NCBI GenBank assembly: GCA_963746605.1
Contig: CAVVCH010000006.1
Coordinates: 1-64,000, forward strand
Source: CAVQSS01 sp963746605
Lineage (GTDB): Bacteria; Desulfobacterota; RBG-13-43-22
DNA length: 64,000 nt
Reading direction: 5' to 3'
This document shows positions 35,812-44,450 of this stretch, one piece after another (position 1 is the stretch's first letter; each line of letters begins with the position of its first letter). The notes under the pieces are model-generated. The model worked only from the letters and a program-made list of their open reading frames with translations. It had not been told where the DNA came from and made no database searches. A program made the position numbers and the translations under genes.

Positions 35812-37127
35812 TGGGATTCATCGTTGCCCTGGTGGGGGCCCCGAATGTGGGGAAATCGACTCTCTTTAATCGGCTGATCCGGAGAAAAAAAGCCGTGGTA
35901 GACGACCAGCCGGGGGTCACCCGGGACCGTAATTACCAAGAATTGAATTGGGAGGGGAAGTCCCTGACCTTGGTGGATACCGGTGGGTTTGAATGGGATC
36001 ATCGTTCTCCGCTCGGAGAAGGCATGCAGGAGCAGATCGAGGTGGCTCTCGATGAGGCCGACCTCATTGTCTTCGTCGGAGACGGACGGATCGGCTTAAC
36101 CCCCACCGACGAAATGGTAATGGAACGCCTGCGCCGGACGGCTAAACCGGTTATCTATACCGTCAACAAAGTGGACCACGCCGGTCGAGAAGACAACCTG
36201 GGTGAATTTTACCGATTGGGCATCGAAAAGCTGCTGCCGGTCTCCGCGCTCCACGGATTGGGGATCGGCGAACTGGAGGAGCAAATCGCCCGTCACATCC
36301 CCCGGATCGAAGAAGTCCCCCCCTCGGAAGAGGTCCTGTCCCTGGCAATCATCGGCCGGCCCAATGTGGGCAAGTCCTCCCTGGTCAATGCCCTGTTGGG
36401 TGTGGAGCGGGTGATGGTCAGTCCCGTTCCCGGGACCACCCGCGATGCGATTGATACCCCCTTCGAATTCCAGGGGCAGAAATTCCTGTTGATCGATACG
36501 GCCGGGATTCGGCGTAAAGCCCGGATCTCGCTCCGTCTGGAAAAATACTGCGTTCTGGAGGCCATTAAGACCCTGGATCGCTGCGATCTGGCGGTTATCC
36601 TGCTGGACGCCCAAGATCAAGTCACCGAGCAGGACGCCCGGATCGCCGGTTTGGCCTTTGAAAAGGGTCGGGCTTGCCTGGTGGGGATCAACAAGTGGGA
36701 CCTGCTCGCCAAAACCGTCAAAAAGAAAGACTTTCTCGAAGAACTCCGTTATCAGCTCAAGTATCTGGCCTTTGCCCCCTTCATCCCGCTTTCCGCCCAG
36801 ACCGGCTACGGCCTGGGCCACCTGATGAAGACCGCCCGAAAGGTTTACCAGCAAACCACGCTACGGGTAGGAACCGGCCCCTTAAACCAGGCCCTGAAAA
36901 AAATCCTGGAAGGACATTCGTTGCCCCTGATGGGAGGGCAGCGGGTTAAGATCTATTACGGAACACAGGTGGCCGTGAAACCCCCGACCTTTGTCTTTTT
37001 TGCAAATTATCCGGAGAAGATTCATTTCTCCTATCAGCGGTATTTAACCAACCAATTGCGGGAACAGTTCGGGATGGACCTGACCCCGATCCGGGTGTTT
37101 TTCCGGAAAAGGGACAAGACCGAATAA
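35811..37127 (+). CDS. der: Ribosome-assembly GTPase Der (EngA)
   Basis: Essential double-GTPase needed for 50S ribosome maturation. 438 residues: first GTPase domain with ALVGAPNVGKSTLFNRL and DTGGFEWD, second with IIGRPNVGKSSLVNALLG (about residue 180) and DTAGIRRKARISLRLEKY, then a C-terminal KH-like domain ending in TPIRVFFRKRDKTE. Base specificity motifs TVNKVDH and GINKWDL are present. An AAGGAGCTTTA precedes the ATG. All motifs are intact. Confidence 0.95.
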   Translation: MGFIVALVGAPNVGKSTLFNRLIRRKKAVVDDQPGVTRDRNYQELNWEGKSLTLVDTGGFEWDHRSPLGEGMQEQIEVALDEADLIVFVGDGRIGLTPTDEMVMERLRRTAKPVIYTVNKVDHAGREDNLGEFYRLGIEKLLPVSALHGLGIGELEEQIARHIPRIEEVPPSEEVLSLAIIGRPNVGKSSLVNALLGVERVMVSPVPGTTRDAIDTPFEFQGQKFLLIDTAGIRRKARISLRLEKYCVLEAIKTLDRCDLAVILLDAQDQVTEQDARIAGLAFEKGRACLVGINKWDLLAKTVKKKDFLEELRYQLKYLAFAPFIPLSAQTGYGLGHLMKTARKVYQQTTLRVGTGPLNQALKKILEGHSLPLMGGQRVKIYYGTQVAVKPPTFVFFANYPEKIHFSYQRYLTNQLREQFGMDLTPIRVFFRKRDKTE

Positions 37128-37149
37128 CTTTGAGAATTAGAGGTGTCGG

Positions 37150-37350
37150 ATGGCAACCAATTTAGCTATCGACGATTCCCTGCTCCTACTTGCCAAGAAA
37201 GTGGGGGGACTTAAGACGAAAAAAGAAACGGTCAACACAGCACTGAAGGAATTTATACAAAGACGCCGGCAAGAAGAAGTGATTAAGCTCTTCGGGACCG
37301 TTTCTTATGACCCGGGCTATGATTATAAAAAAGGACGGGACCCTGCGTGA
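37150..37350 (+). CDS. VapB-type antitoxin (orphan)
   Basis: A 66-residue protein with the pattern MATNLAIDDSLLLLAKK, then KTKKETVNTALKEFIQRRR, matching VapB antitoxins with a ribbon-helix-helix DNA-binding region. The C-terminal YDPGYDYKKGRDPA would normally bind the VapC toxin. Only the first 13 or so residues of a VapC follow (37347-37412), so the antitoxin is orphaned. A GAGGTGTCGG precedes the ATG. It starts 22 bp after der. Confidence 0.78.
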   Translation: MATNLAIDDSLLLLAKKVGGLKTKKETVNTALKEFIQRRRQEEVIKLFGTVSYDPGYDYKKGRDPA

Positions 37351-37412
37351 AGTCCTGGTCGATACATCCGTGTGGTCGTTGGCTTTCCGCAACGTTATCA
37401 GAAATCTCTGGC
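37347..37412 (+). pseudogene. Truncated VapC toxin (PIN domain) remnant
   Basis: Immediately at the VapB stop the sequence encodes EVLVDTSVWSLAFR, the first strand of a PIN domain with its first catalytic Asp (VDTSVW). After this, similarity ends in unrelated codons and the signal region of a solute-binding protein follows. A GTG overlapping the VapB stop is one base out of frame with the PIN sequence. The toxin is therefore lost. Confidence 0.65.
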
Positions 37413-37447
37413 GGGGCAATTATATAGTTTCTAGGAGGGCGGAGGGT

Positions 37448-38578
37448 ATGTCTAAAATAATCAAAGCTGGGATATTTTTGCTGGCGTTCATCTGGCTATC
37501 GTTTTCAGTATGCCTGGCCCAGGACACCGTTCGGATCGGAGTCTATCTGCCCATGACCGGCGGAGTGGCCTCCTTCGGGCAGATGGAATGGGCCGGGATC
37601 CAGACGGCCCATGCCATGAAGCCCACGGTCTCGGGTAAAAGAGTGGAATTGTTTCTGGTCGATACCCGGAGCGATAAGATCGAAGCGGCCAACGCGGTCA
37701 GCCGGCTGATCGAAAAAAACAAGGTTTCTGCCATCATCGGCGAGGCCATCAGCGGCAACACCTTGGCCGGCGGGCCCATCGCCGAGAAAGCCCGGATCCC
37801 CATGGTCTCTCCCACGGCCACCAACCCCCTGGTCACCCAGGGGAAAAAATACGTCTTTCGGGTCTGCTTCCTGGATACCTTTCAGGGCGAAGCCGCGGCC
37901 AGATTTGCTTTCAATAGTTTCAAGGCCCGCCGGGCCGCGGTGCTGACCGATAAATCCCAGGATTATTGCGTGGGACTGGCCGAGTTTTTCAAGAAAGCCT
38001 TTATCAAAATGGGTGGGAAAATCGTGGCCGAGAGCTTCTGCCAGGGGGGAGACCAGGACTTTTCAGCCCAGTTGTCTACTATCCTGGCCGCCAAACCGGA
38101 CGTGCTGTTCATCCCCAACTATTACGCCGAAGACGCCCTGATCGCTCGCCAGGCCAAGGAACTGGGGCTGAACGTGCCGATCTTCGGCTCGGACGGGGCC
38201 CAGACCCCGGAGTTGATTCAGATCGGCGGTCCGGCCGTGGAAGGGATCCATTTCATCGGCCATTTCCATCCCCAGGGGGCGGCCACCCCGCTGGCTAAGG
38301 AATTCATGAAAAACTTCACTAAAAAATTTCCTAAGGAAAAGGACATCACCGCCTTTCACGCCCTGGGAGCCGACGCCTACTTCGTTTTATTGGATGCCAT
38401 GGAAAGGGCCAAGTCCGTAGAAGGGGAAAAAGTCCGACAGGCCCTGACCCTGACCCGAAAGTTTCCGGCCGTCTCCGGGGTCATGGACCTGGGGACCGAT
38501 GGAAACGCGGTCAAGCCCGCGGTGATCTTGACCGTAAAAAACGGGGCCTTTGCCTACCTGACGACACTGCACTTCTAA
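37448..38578 (+). CDS. ABC transporter substrate-binding protein, LivK type (orphan)
   Basis: A 376-residue periplasmic binding protein. ATG 37448 with a GGAGGGCGGAGGGT leader starts a signal peptide (AGIFLLAFIWLSFSVCLAQ). The mature part has VRIGVYLPMTGGVASFGQME, SAIIGEAISGNTLAGGPIAE and VPIFGSDGAQTPELIQIGG, the type 1 periplasmic-binding fold. No permease or ATPase gene is adjacent, so it may serve one of the two Liv transporters in this window or another elsewhere. The open frame runs upstream into the VapC remnant, but that part is not the gene. Ligand unknown. Confidence 0.84.
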   Translation: MSKIIKAGIFLLAFIWLSFSVCLAQDTVRIGVYLPMTGGVASFGQMEWAGIQTAHAMKPTVSGKRVELFLVDTRSDKIEAANAVSRLIEKNKVSAIIGEAISGNTLAGGPIAEKARIPMVSPTATNPLVTQGKKYVFRVCFLDTFQGEAAARFAFNSFKARRAAVLTDKSQDYCVGLAEFFKKAFIKMGGKIVAESFCQGGDQDFSAQLSTILAAKPDVLFIPNYYAEDALIARQAKELGLNVPIFGSDGAQTPELIQIGGPAVEGIHFIGHFHPQGAATPLAKEFMKNFTKKFPKEKDITAFHALGADAYFVLLDAMERAKSVEGEKVRQALTLTRKFPAVSGVMDLGTDGNAVKPAVILTVKNGAFAYLTTLHF

Positions 38579-38579
38579 C

Positions 38580-38640
38580 TAAATGAACGTCGAACATTGA
38601 ACATCGAACGCCCAACCTTGAATGAAAAACAAACCTTTGT
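38580..38640. repeat. Dispersed repeat, family C, copy 2
   Basis: AAATGAACGTCGAACATTGA and the following ATCGAACGCCCAACC match the inverted repeat at 21458-21557 (ATCGAACATCGAAC and GGTTGGGCGTTCGAT). It begins within a few bases of the binding-protein stop, as copy 1 does after the LivF gene. Confidence 0.6.
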
Positions 38641-38744
38641 TGCCAAGCAGGGAACGCCTATTTCTATTTCATCATCTTTCCCTATTAAACCCCCATGCCC
38701 GGGGCGGGCACCCTGAAGCATGAAAATAAGGATTGACCAGGATT

Positions 38745-38835
38745 CGTCATTCCGGACAAGCGAAGCGCGATCCGGAATCCAGCCTCGTGTAAGCTCCGGA
38801 GGTCCTGGATACCGGATCAAGTCCGGTATGACGAG
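38745..38835. repeat. Dispersed GATCCGGAATCCAG repeat, family F
   Basis: GTCATTCCGGACAAGCGAAG and TACCGGATCAAGTCCGGTAT form imperfect dyads. Related words recur at 39290-39317 (CATTCCGGGCGAAAGCCGGA) and 40848-40878 (CATCCCGGACCCGATCCGGG). They are short palindromic intergenic repeats. Confidence 0.5.
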
Positions 38836-38852
38836 CCAGGGAAAAGCCCTAA

Positions 38853-39127
38853 AAGGCACCGCTCGATTTTATATTCGCGGAGAACTGGCGGCCCTGGGTC
38901 CATTGGCGACTGCCGTGCAAGTGACCGTCGGGGAGGACAAGATCCACGGCACCTCGGCCGTTATTGGCGTTCAATTGGCCGAAGGGACCGATCCGGAAAC
39001 CCTGAAGACACGGGTCGCCGAAATCCTGGCCCGTTATACCATCCATTATCAGGTGATTTTAGAGGGGCTGGAAGGAACTGTAAGATCAAATAACCTTGAC
39101 AAACGACCCTACAACCGTTCGCCCTGA
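38853..39127 (+). other. Unrecognised coding-like fragment
   Basis: About 90 codons with good protein-like composition, including FYIRGELAALGPLATAVQVT, then VGEDKIHGTSAVIGVQLAEG and RVAEILARYTIHYQVILEG. The frame extends upstream only through the dispersed repeat, so the original start is missing. It resembles the C-terminal domain of a larger protein; a distant likeness to the ending of cation-diffusion facilitators is too weak to use. No family assigned. Confidence 0.3.
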
Positions 39128-39317
39128 GTGCTTGTCGAAGGGTGAACGATTCCAGACGGCGCATGCTTCGACAGTCGCTGCAGCATGAACGGTAGATGAA
39201 TTAAGCGGTATTGTACTAGGAGCCGTTATTAAGTTTCAGACCGGGTTCGCTAGGGAGTCGCCATTTGTTCGTTATTTATAATCAGTGTCATTCCGGGCGA
39301 AAGCCGGAATCCAGTCC

Positions 39318-39500
39318 TTACATTTTACCGTTCAGCGAAAGAAGTTCTTTTTCTTTTTCGGCAATTTTTTCCTCTAAATCCTCAATGGTCAACAGTTGAT
39401 GCGGGCGGATGGAATGCGCCGGAAGAGCGGCTTCCCGTTCCGCTTTTTCCTGCTGGAGAAGGCAAATATCCTCCCGGAGTTTTTGAATTTTAGGGTCCAA
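39318..39500 (-). CDS. Small coiled-coil protein, unknown function
   Basis: A 60-residue, highly charged, helical protein (KIQKLREDICLLQQEKAERE; LTIEDLEEKIAEKEKELLSL) with a short central ALPAHSIRPHQ. It starts at TTG 39500 with AAGGAAAG upstream. It lies just downstream of the nitroreductase gene on the same strand (16 bp), so the two probably share a message. Function is not known. Confidence 0.55.
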   Translation of the reverse strand: MDPKIQKLREDICLLQQEKAEREAALPAHSIRPHQLLTIEDLEEKIAEKEKELLSLNGKM

Positions 39501-39516
39501 AGGTCTTTCCTTTCTC

Positions 39517-40174
39517 TTATTTTTTCGGATATCCCACCGATTGGGCCAAAACGATCCTCTGATCCGGTCGAAGATTCATCTCCTTAGCCAGGGCCGCCCG
39601 GTCGATTAAGGCGCGCACGCCGGTGGCCAATCCTTCCGAAGCGCAAAAGAGATAAACATTCTCAACGATCAAGCCGGTGTCCGCAGCCCCATAAAAGTCT
39701 TTTTGTTCATTGGGAGTCTGACCCATTTTTGAAAAATCCGCGACAAAAACGAGACTAACCGGGGCGTCCGCCACGTAGGTCTGACGCCCGGTCAGGGCGC
39801 GAATATCTTTATTCAGAACCGGCTTCAGTTGATGATCCTTGGCCTCGTAAAGAAAAAGACCCTCGCCGGTGGCGACATAGACATCGATTTCCTGCCAGTT
39901 CAGGGCCGAAGGGGCGGTGCGCCTCCCGGAATCCGGTCGGTTTACTCCGAAGGCCGCCCAAAGCATATTGGAAAGCATCTGCGGCGGCAATTTCTCGGGA
40001 CTAAAGGTCCGGGAAGTTTTTCTCTCTTTCAACACCTGCATCAAGGGACGACCGCCGTCGGTTTGAGGCTTCAAAAGTTGAATCGGTTTGAGTTCCTGGG
40101 CCGAAGTTCCAATGGGGAAAAACGTAAAGTACAGCCAAGGCCAGCGCCGCGATTGGGAAAAATCTTTTGTTCAT
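39517..40174 (-). CDS. Exported nitroreductase-family protein with one frameshift
   Basis: FMN-dependent nitroreductase-like (SagB/ThcOx group) protein. ATG 40174 follows GAGAGGAACG and gives a signal peptide (MNKRFFPIAALALAVLYVF). The frame then breaks at about 40120, where four C's occur and three would fit, continuing as PIGTSAQELKPIQLLKPQTD. The body has MQVLKERKTSRTFSPEKL, WAAFGVNRPDSGRRTAPSA and the C-terminal VLAQSVGYPKK, all typical of the family. It would be periplasmic or lipid-free secreted. Restored length is about 218 residues. Substrate unknown. Confidence 0.72.
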
Positions 40175-40380
40175 GATCGTTCCTCTCTCAATTGAAATAA
40201 TAAAATAAATTGTAGGAAAATGACCATATGTTCTCATCGAACTTCTTGCCATTCCCGTTAGCCCGTGATATGAGAAGATAAGACCCCCTCATAAAAAATC
40301 AAGATAAAATAGATCGTTTAGGGTTTTAGCCACCGGAAACAGGCTAACTCGACCAACCCCTGTCATTGGGAGTAAAGAAG

Positions 40381-40472
40381 TGACGGACTCGTCAGAAGTC
40401 CGTCAACAGACCGAGGGCGATTAAGCCCCGGTCTGGGGTAGGGGTGGCACCATTGGAATTCACTTCCAATGG
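40381..40472 (+). other. Three successive hairpins, possible structured RNA
   Basis: TGACGGACT/AGTCCGTCA (40381-40389 and 40397-40405), CAGACCG/CGGTCTG (40407-40413 and 40429-40435) and CCATTGGA/TCCAATGG (40450-40457 and 40465-40472) lie back to back in a gene-poor stretch. No known RNA family was recognised, and the region could be fused repeat debris. The remainder of 40175-40800 shows nothing else I can name. Confidence 0.35.
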
Positions 40473-40796
40473 CGGGGGAGGGAGAGCCCGCCCCCGCCGA
40501 GCAGAAAGTCGTTTTTAGACTTTTTGCGAGGTTATCAGAAGTGATCGATCCGATTCCTTCCGTTTTCCAGGAACAGGAGCCAATCCCGGCCCGGGAGCGG
40601 CGCGAACAGTACGTCCGCCAAGGGCAAGCTGTTCCATTTCCTCCGAGGGGTCCTTTCAAGCGCCGAATCCAAAAAGCTGATCAGTTTCATCTCCCAGCTT
40701 CGCTTTTTTCCCCTTACAACGCAATCCGACAGGATCCAGGATGGACTGGAAATTTTCGGCCTTTCCGGAAGAAAGGCCAAAACCCCGCTGCTCTGC

Positions 40797-40880
40797 TCTC
40801 TCTCCCGCTGGGAGAGGGCAGGGCGGAGAGGAGCCCATCTTTTTCCGTCATCCCGGACCCGATCCGGGATCCAGTCCCAT
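40797..40880. repeat. Dispersed CTCTCCC...GGGAGAGGG repeat, family E, with family F word
   Basis: TCTCTCCCGCTGGGAGAGGG is a short hairpin. It is followed by CATCCCGGACCCGATCCGGG. Related composite repeats are at 41262-41340 and 41999-42095, each with TCATCCCGGA nearby. Confidence 0.55.
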
Positions 40881-40901
40881 AGGGCAGGTGACTCAATTAT
40901 T

Positions 40902-41060
40902 ATGAAAGGTAAAAACGATTTCGATCAATACCTGGAACAGCATTTAAAAGATCGGGCCTTTGCGGAGCGGTTTAAAAATAGCGGGCGAGGCTTCGGGATG
41001 TGGCGCTGCAATTGGCGGACCTGTTGCAAAAAGCCAGGGATCTCAGGTGGAATAGATCGG
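40902..41060 (+). pseudogene. Relic of an XRE/HigA-type antitoxin
   Basis: From ATG 40902 the peptide MKGKNDFDQYLEQHLKDRAF matches the N-terminus of HTH-type antitoxins of HigBA-like pairs. After a frame change near 40985 it continues RLRDVALQLADLLQKARDL, again family-like, but the HTH itself is missing. No toxin gene is upstream. Confidence 0.35.
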
Positions 41061-41069
41061 TAAAGGACT

Positions 41070-41200
41070 TGATTTTCAAATGGAACATCAGGGCAAGGAA
41101 ACGATTTCTGGATGATTTTATGTTTCTGACAATTCAGGAGGTTAAAAACTTGAGGTCACAAATTGTGACCTCAAGCGGATTATTTTTCCAGCACCCTTAA
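41070..41200 (+). pseudogene. Relic of an ORF6N-domain protein
   Basis: The sequence encodes RKRFLDDFMFLTIQEVKNLR followed by SQIVTSSG, aligning with KRFPPDFMFRLNEEEAEILR and SQFATS of the intact ORF6N gene at 41394. Both N-terminal and C-terminal parts are absent. It carries a 27-base palindrome at 41149-41175 within the LRSQIVTS codons. Confidence 0.6.
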
Positions 41201-41354
41201 AAAAAATATGACCAGACTGCCAGGGTGGTGGCATTATGGTATGTTATTAGATGTCCATTATACCCCTCTCCCCACTGGGGGAAAGGGCCGGAGTGAGGGG
41301 GAAAACGTCTTTTCCCGTCATCCCGGATTAGATAAACCTTACCCGGGACGACTT

Positions 41355-41379
41355 TCAAGGTCACAATTTGTGACCTTGA
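41355..41379. promoter_or_regulatory. 25-bp palindrome upstream of the ORF6N gene
   Basis: TCAAGGTCACAA, a central T, and TTGTGACCTTGA form perfect 12-base arms. It ends 15 bp before the ATG, right before the AAAGGAGGA ribosome site, a good place for a repressor. The same core recurs inside the gene at 41588-41614 and in the upstream relic at 41149-41175, so it may instead be a coding remnant. Confidence 0.45.
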
Positions 41380-41393
41380 CTAAAGGAGGAACC

Positions 41394-41948
41394 ATGGAAT
41401 CGTTGGTGCCGGTTGAGATGATTGAGGGAAAAATTCTCTCGATTCGAGGTCAGAAGGTGATGCTCGACGAGCACTTGGCTGAGTTGTACAGGGCGACCAC
41501 CAAACGATTAAATGAGCAGGTAAAACGGAACCTCAAAAGATTTCCTCCTGATTTTATGTTCCGGCTGAATGAGGAAGAGGCCGAAATTTTGAGGTCGCAA
41601 TTTGCGACCTCAAAGACTCAACGTGGGGGCCGCAGATATTTACCTTATGCCTTTACGGAACAGGGCGTGGCCATGCTTTCATCGGTTCTGAACAGCGACC
41701 GGGCGATTGAGGTCAACATCCAGATCATGCGGGTCTTCGTCAAACTCCGGGAAATGATCGCTTCCCATAAAGACCTGGCCCGCAAACTGGATGCCCTGGA
41801 AAAGAAATACGATGACAATTTTAAAGTGGTTTTCGAAGCCATCCGGGCTTTGATGACGCCCCCGCCGGAGAAGCCCAAAAAGAAAATCGGGTTCGGCCTG
41901 AGAGAAAAACAGGCGGGGTATGGAAAAAAGACGGCCAAACAGGATTAA
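41394..41948 (+). CDS. ORF6N-domain DNA-binding protein (KilA-N-related)
   Basis: A 184-residue protein of the phage-type ORF6N family, thought to bind DNA. Seen in order: IRGQKVMLDEHLAELYRATT, KRLNEQVKRNLKRFPPDFMF, LRSQFATS, YLPYAFTEQGVAMLSSVL and a coiled-coil C-terminal part (KLREMIASHKDLARKLDALE). ATG 41394 is preceded by AAAGGAGGA. A relic of the same family lies just upstream. The codons for LRSQFATS form a perfect palindrome (41588-41614). Such genes are widespread in chromosomes as apparently domesticated phage genes; function is not established. Confidence 0.8.
   Translation: MESLVPVEMIEGKILSIRGQKVMLDEHLAELYRATTKRLNEQVKRNLKRFPPDFMFRLNEEEAEILRSQFATSKTQRGGRRYLPYAFTEQGVAMLSSVLNSDRAIEVNIQIMRVFVKLREMIASHKDLARKLDALEKKYDDNFKVVFEAIRALMTPPPEKPKKKIGFGLREKQAGYGKKTAKQD
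41588..41614. repeat. 27-base perfect palindrome within ORF6N coding sequence
   Basis: Thirteen-base arms (TTTGAGGTCGCAA and TTGCGACCTCAAA) around a central T encode LRSQFATS. The equivalent codons in the relic at 41149-41175 also form a perfect palindrome despite differing bases (GTCACAA for GTCGCAA), so the symmetry is preserved through compensating changes. Confidence 0.7.
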
Positions 41949-41998
41949 CAAGATGGACGGGCTAATTTGGACCTTTCGCAAGAAAGGCTCAAATCCCT

Positions 41999-42095
41999 TT
42001 CCCTTTTCCCCCTCTCCCCGCCGAGGGAGAGGGTTGGGGTGAGGGGGGAAAAAGTCTTTATTCATCATCCCGGACTCGATAAGCCTGCCCGGAAG
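41999..42095. repeat. Composite dispersed repeat, family E/F
   Basis: CCTCTCCCCGCCGAGGGAGA then GGGTTGGGGTGAGGGG, with TCATCCCGGACTCGATAAGC following. A related copy occurs at 41262-41340 (ATACCCCTCTCCCCACTGGG; GGAGTGAGGGGG; TCATCCCGGATTAGATAA). Confidence 0.6.
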
Positions 42096-42197
42096 GTAAT
42101 AAGCCGGGGAGATCCACGATGGCGGGTGTGGGAGGGTAGGGGGGAAATGTAGCCCAGACGCCCCCGGCAGGGAAACCTTAAAATGAAAGGTCCAACT

Positions 42198-44402
42198 ATG
42201 CCCAAAAAATTCTACGCCCACAGCCTGCCCGGGCAGGCCGCCGGAGGAGTGGCAGCCGCTGGAGGAGCATTTGAGAAATGTGGCCGAGATGGCCCGGAGG
42301 TTTGCTGAGCCTTTCGGGGCAGGTGATTGGGCTTATCTGGCGGGGTTGTGGCATGATTTGGGGAAGTATTCCTGCGAGTTTCAGAGCCGCGTGCTTGCCA
42401 CGAACGATCCGGAGGCCCATATCGAAGCCAAGCCCGGTCGGCCGGATCACTCCACGGCAGGGGCGCAGCACGTTTCATTCCATCTTCAAGGACATGGGCA
42501 AACTCATCGCCTACGCCATCGCCGGCCATCATGCCGGACTTCCTGACGGGAAAACGAACGATATCTCCTGTCTGTACAATCGATTTGCAGAAAAAGATCC
42601 CGGATTATTCCTGCGCCCCCATTGCGCTGCTGCAAACAAAATTAACCTTGCAGCTCCCCGTTTGCCCTCTCAGATCCAAAGCGGTTTTCTTTTCAGCTCT
42701 CATTCTTTACTCGGATGATTTACTCCTGTCTGGTCGACGCCGATTTCCTAGATACCGAAAAATTTCTGGAACCGGAAAAATTCGATTGGCGGAAAGGATA
42801 TCCTTCCCTGGACGTCTTGGAAAGAAATTTGCGAGTCTATATGGATGACCTGGTCAATCGAGCCTCCCCAACCAAGCTGAACGAGGAGAGAAAAGATATT
42901 TTCGAAAACTGTCTGAAGGCGGCCGAATTGGGAACCCGGCCTTTTCTCGTTAACGGTGCCCACCGGTGGAGGGAAAACTCTCTGCGTCACTGGCCTTCGG
43001 TTTGAAGCATGCGCTTAAATATAATATAGAAAAGGATTATCTATGTCATCCCCTACACCAGTATTATCGAACAAAACGCAGCTATTTTTCGACGGGCTCT
43101 TGGTGAAAACGCCGTAATTGAACACCACTCCAATTTCGAACCTCCGGAAGAAGACCGCTGGTCAAGGTTGGCCTCGGAAAATTGGGATGCCCCGGTGATC
43201 GTCACTACGAACGTCCAGTTCTTTGAATCCCTTTTTTCCGTGCGCTCTTCCCGGTGCAGGAAATTGCATAATATCGCACAGAGCGTGGTGATTCTGGATG
43301 AGGCCCAGATGCTTCCGGTCCCGCTTTTAAAACCATGCCTGGAGGCTATAAAAGAATTGGCCTCCCATTACGGCACCACCATTATCCTGTGTACCGCCAC
43401 CCAGCCTGCTCTGGGCAAGTCTGCGGAATTTAAAGATGGACTGGAGGGCGTCCGGGAAATCATTCCCGATCCGGTTTCTCTCTATCAGGCCTTTAAGAAG
43501 GTGAAAGTGGATTACCTGCCGACACTGAGCAATCAAGACCCTGGCGAACATGCTTCTGGAACATAAACAAGTTCTCACCATTTGCAATACCCGCAGGCAA
43601 GCCCGGGAGACCTTTGAGTTGATTCGCCAGGAAGGAGGAGTGTTCCATTTGAGCGCCCTAATGTGCCCGGCACATCGGACCACGATCCTTAAAAAAATCC
43701 GCCAAACGCTGAAAATCGGTGAACCATGCCGGGTAGTCAGTACTCAGTTGATCGAGGCCGGGGTGGATATCGACTTCCCGGTTGTATTTCGGTCAATTGC
43801 CGGCATCGATTCGATCGCCCAGGCTGCTGGGCGCTGTAATCGGGAAGGATTATTGCCGGGAATGGGCCAAGTTTTTATTTTTACCCCGGAGTTCGGCCTG
43901 CCGCCGGGATATTTCCGACAGACGGCCCAGACCGCTCAAGAGGTTATGCGACATCATCAAGATCCCCTGAGCCTTAAAGCAGTGGAAGAGTATTTCCAGA
44001 CCCTTTATTGGCTGAAGGGGGATAATCTTAGACGAGTTTCAGATTCTTAAAATGATTTTAGACGGGATCCGGACTGGAGATTATCCGTTTAGGACAATCG
44101 CCCAGAAGTTCAAGATTATTCAGGATTACATGGAATCCATTATCATTCCCTGGAATGAGGAGGCGGATGCGCTGATAAGGGAGATTCGATATACGGAATA
44201 CCCTGGAGCAACGGCTCGTAAAGCCCAACGGTTCACCATCCAGGTTCCGCCGAGGACTTTTTATGATTTATTAAACGGGGGAGCGGTTGAACGTATTCAC
44301 GAACGATACAACATATTGACCAACAAAGATATTTATCGGAAGGATCTGGGACTATGCCCGGAGGATCCATCCTTTCATGAGGTGGAATCACTCATGGTTT
44401 AG
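42198..44402 (+). pseudogene. cas3: Cas3 helicase-nuclease, type I-C, broken by about eight frame breaks
   Basis: Cas3 unwinds and degrades DNA targeted by Cascade. Recognisable parts in order: HD nuclease (MPKKFYAHSLPG, AGLWHDLGKYSCEF, AIAGHHAGLPDG), a linker with IYSCLVDADFLDTEKF, helicase Walker A LTVPTGGGKTL, IIYVIPYTSIIEQNA, the DEAH-like box VVILDEAQMLPVPL, LCTATQPALG, and STQLIEAGVDIDFPVVFR with AAGRCNREG. The frame shifts near 42236, 42465, 42620, 42940, 42978, 43030, 43545 and 44040, with conserved sequence on each side. As read it cannot make Cas3. If the breaks are sequence errors it would be a full 735-residue enzyme. Confidence 0.88.
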
Positions 44403-44450
44403 CTCTTTAAAAGAAGTTTAATCTAAGAATGACGAGAGAAGGGAGGTGAG

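Noticed and set aside
37307..37447. Longer N-terminus for the orphan binding protein
   Set aside because: This part encodes the end of vapB in another frame and the vapC remnant; the signal peptide starts at 37448.
40381..40472. Group II intron or known riboswitch
   Set aside because: No domain V-like or riboswitch core sequence was found.
40535..40838. Minus-strand open frames of 60-81 residues
   Set aside because: No ribosome site or family motif, and they run into dispersed repeats.
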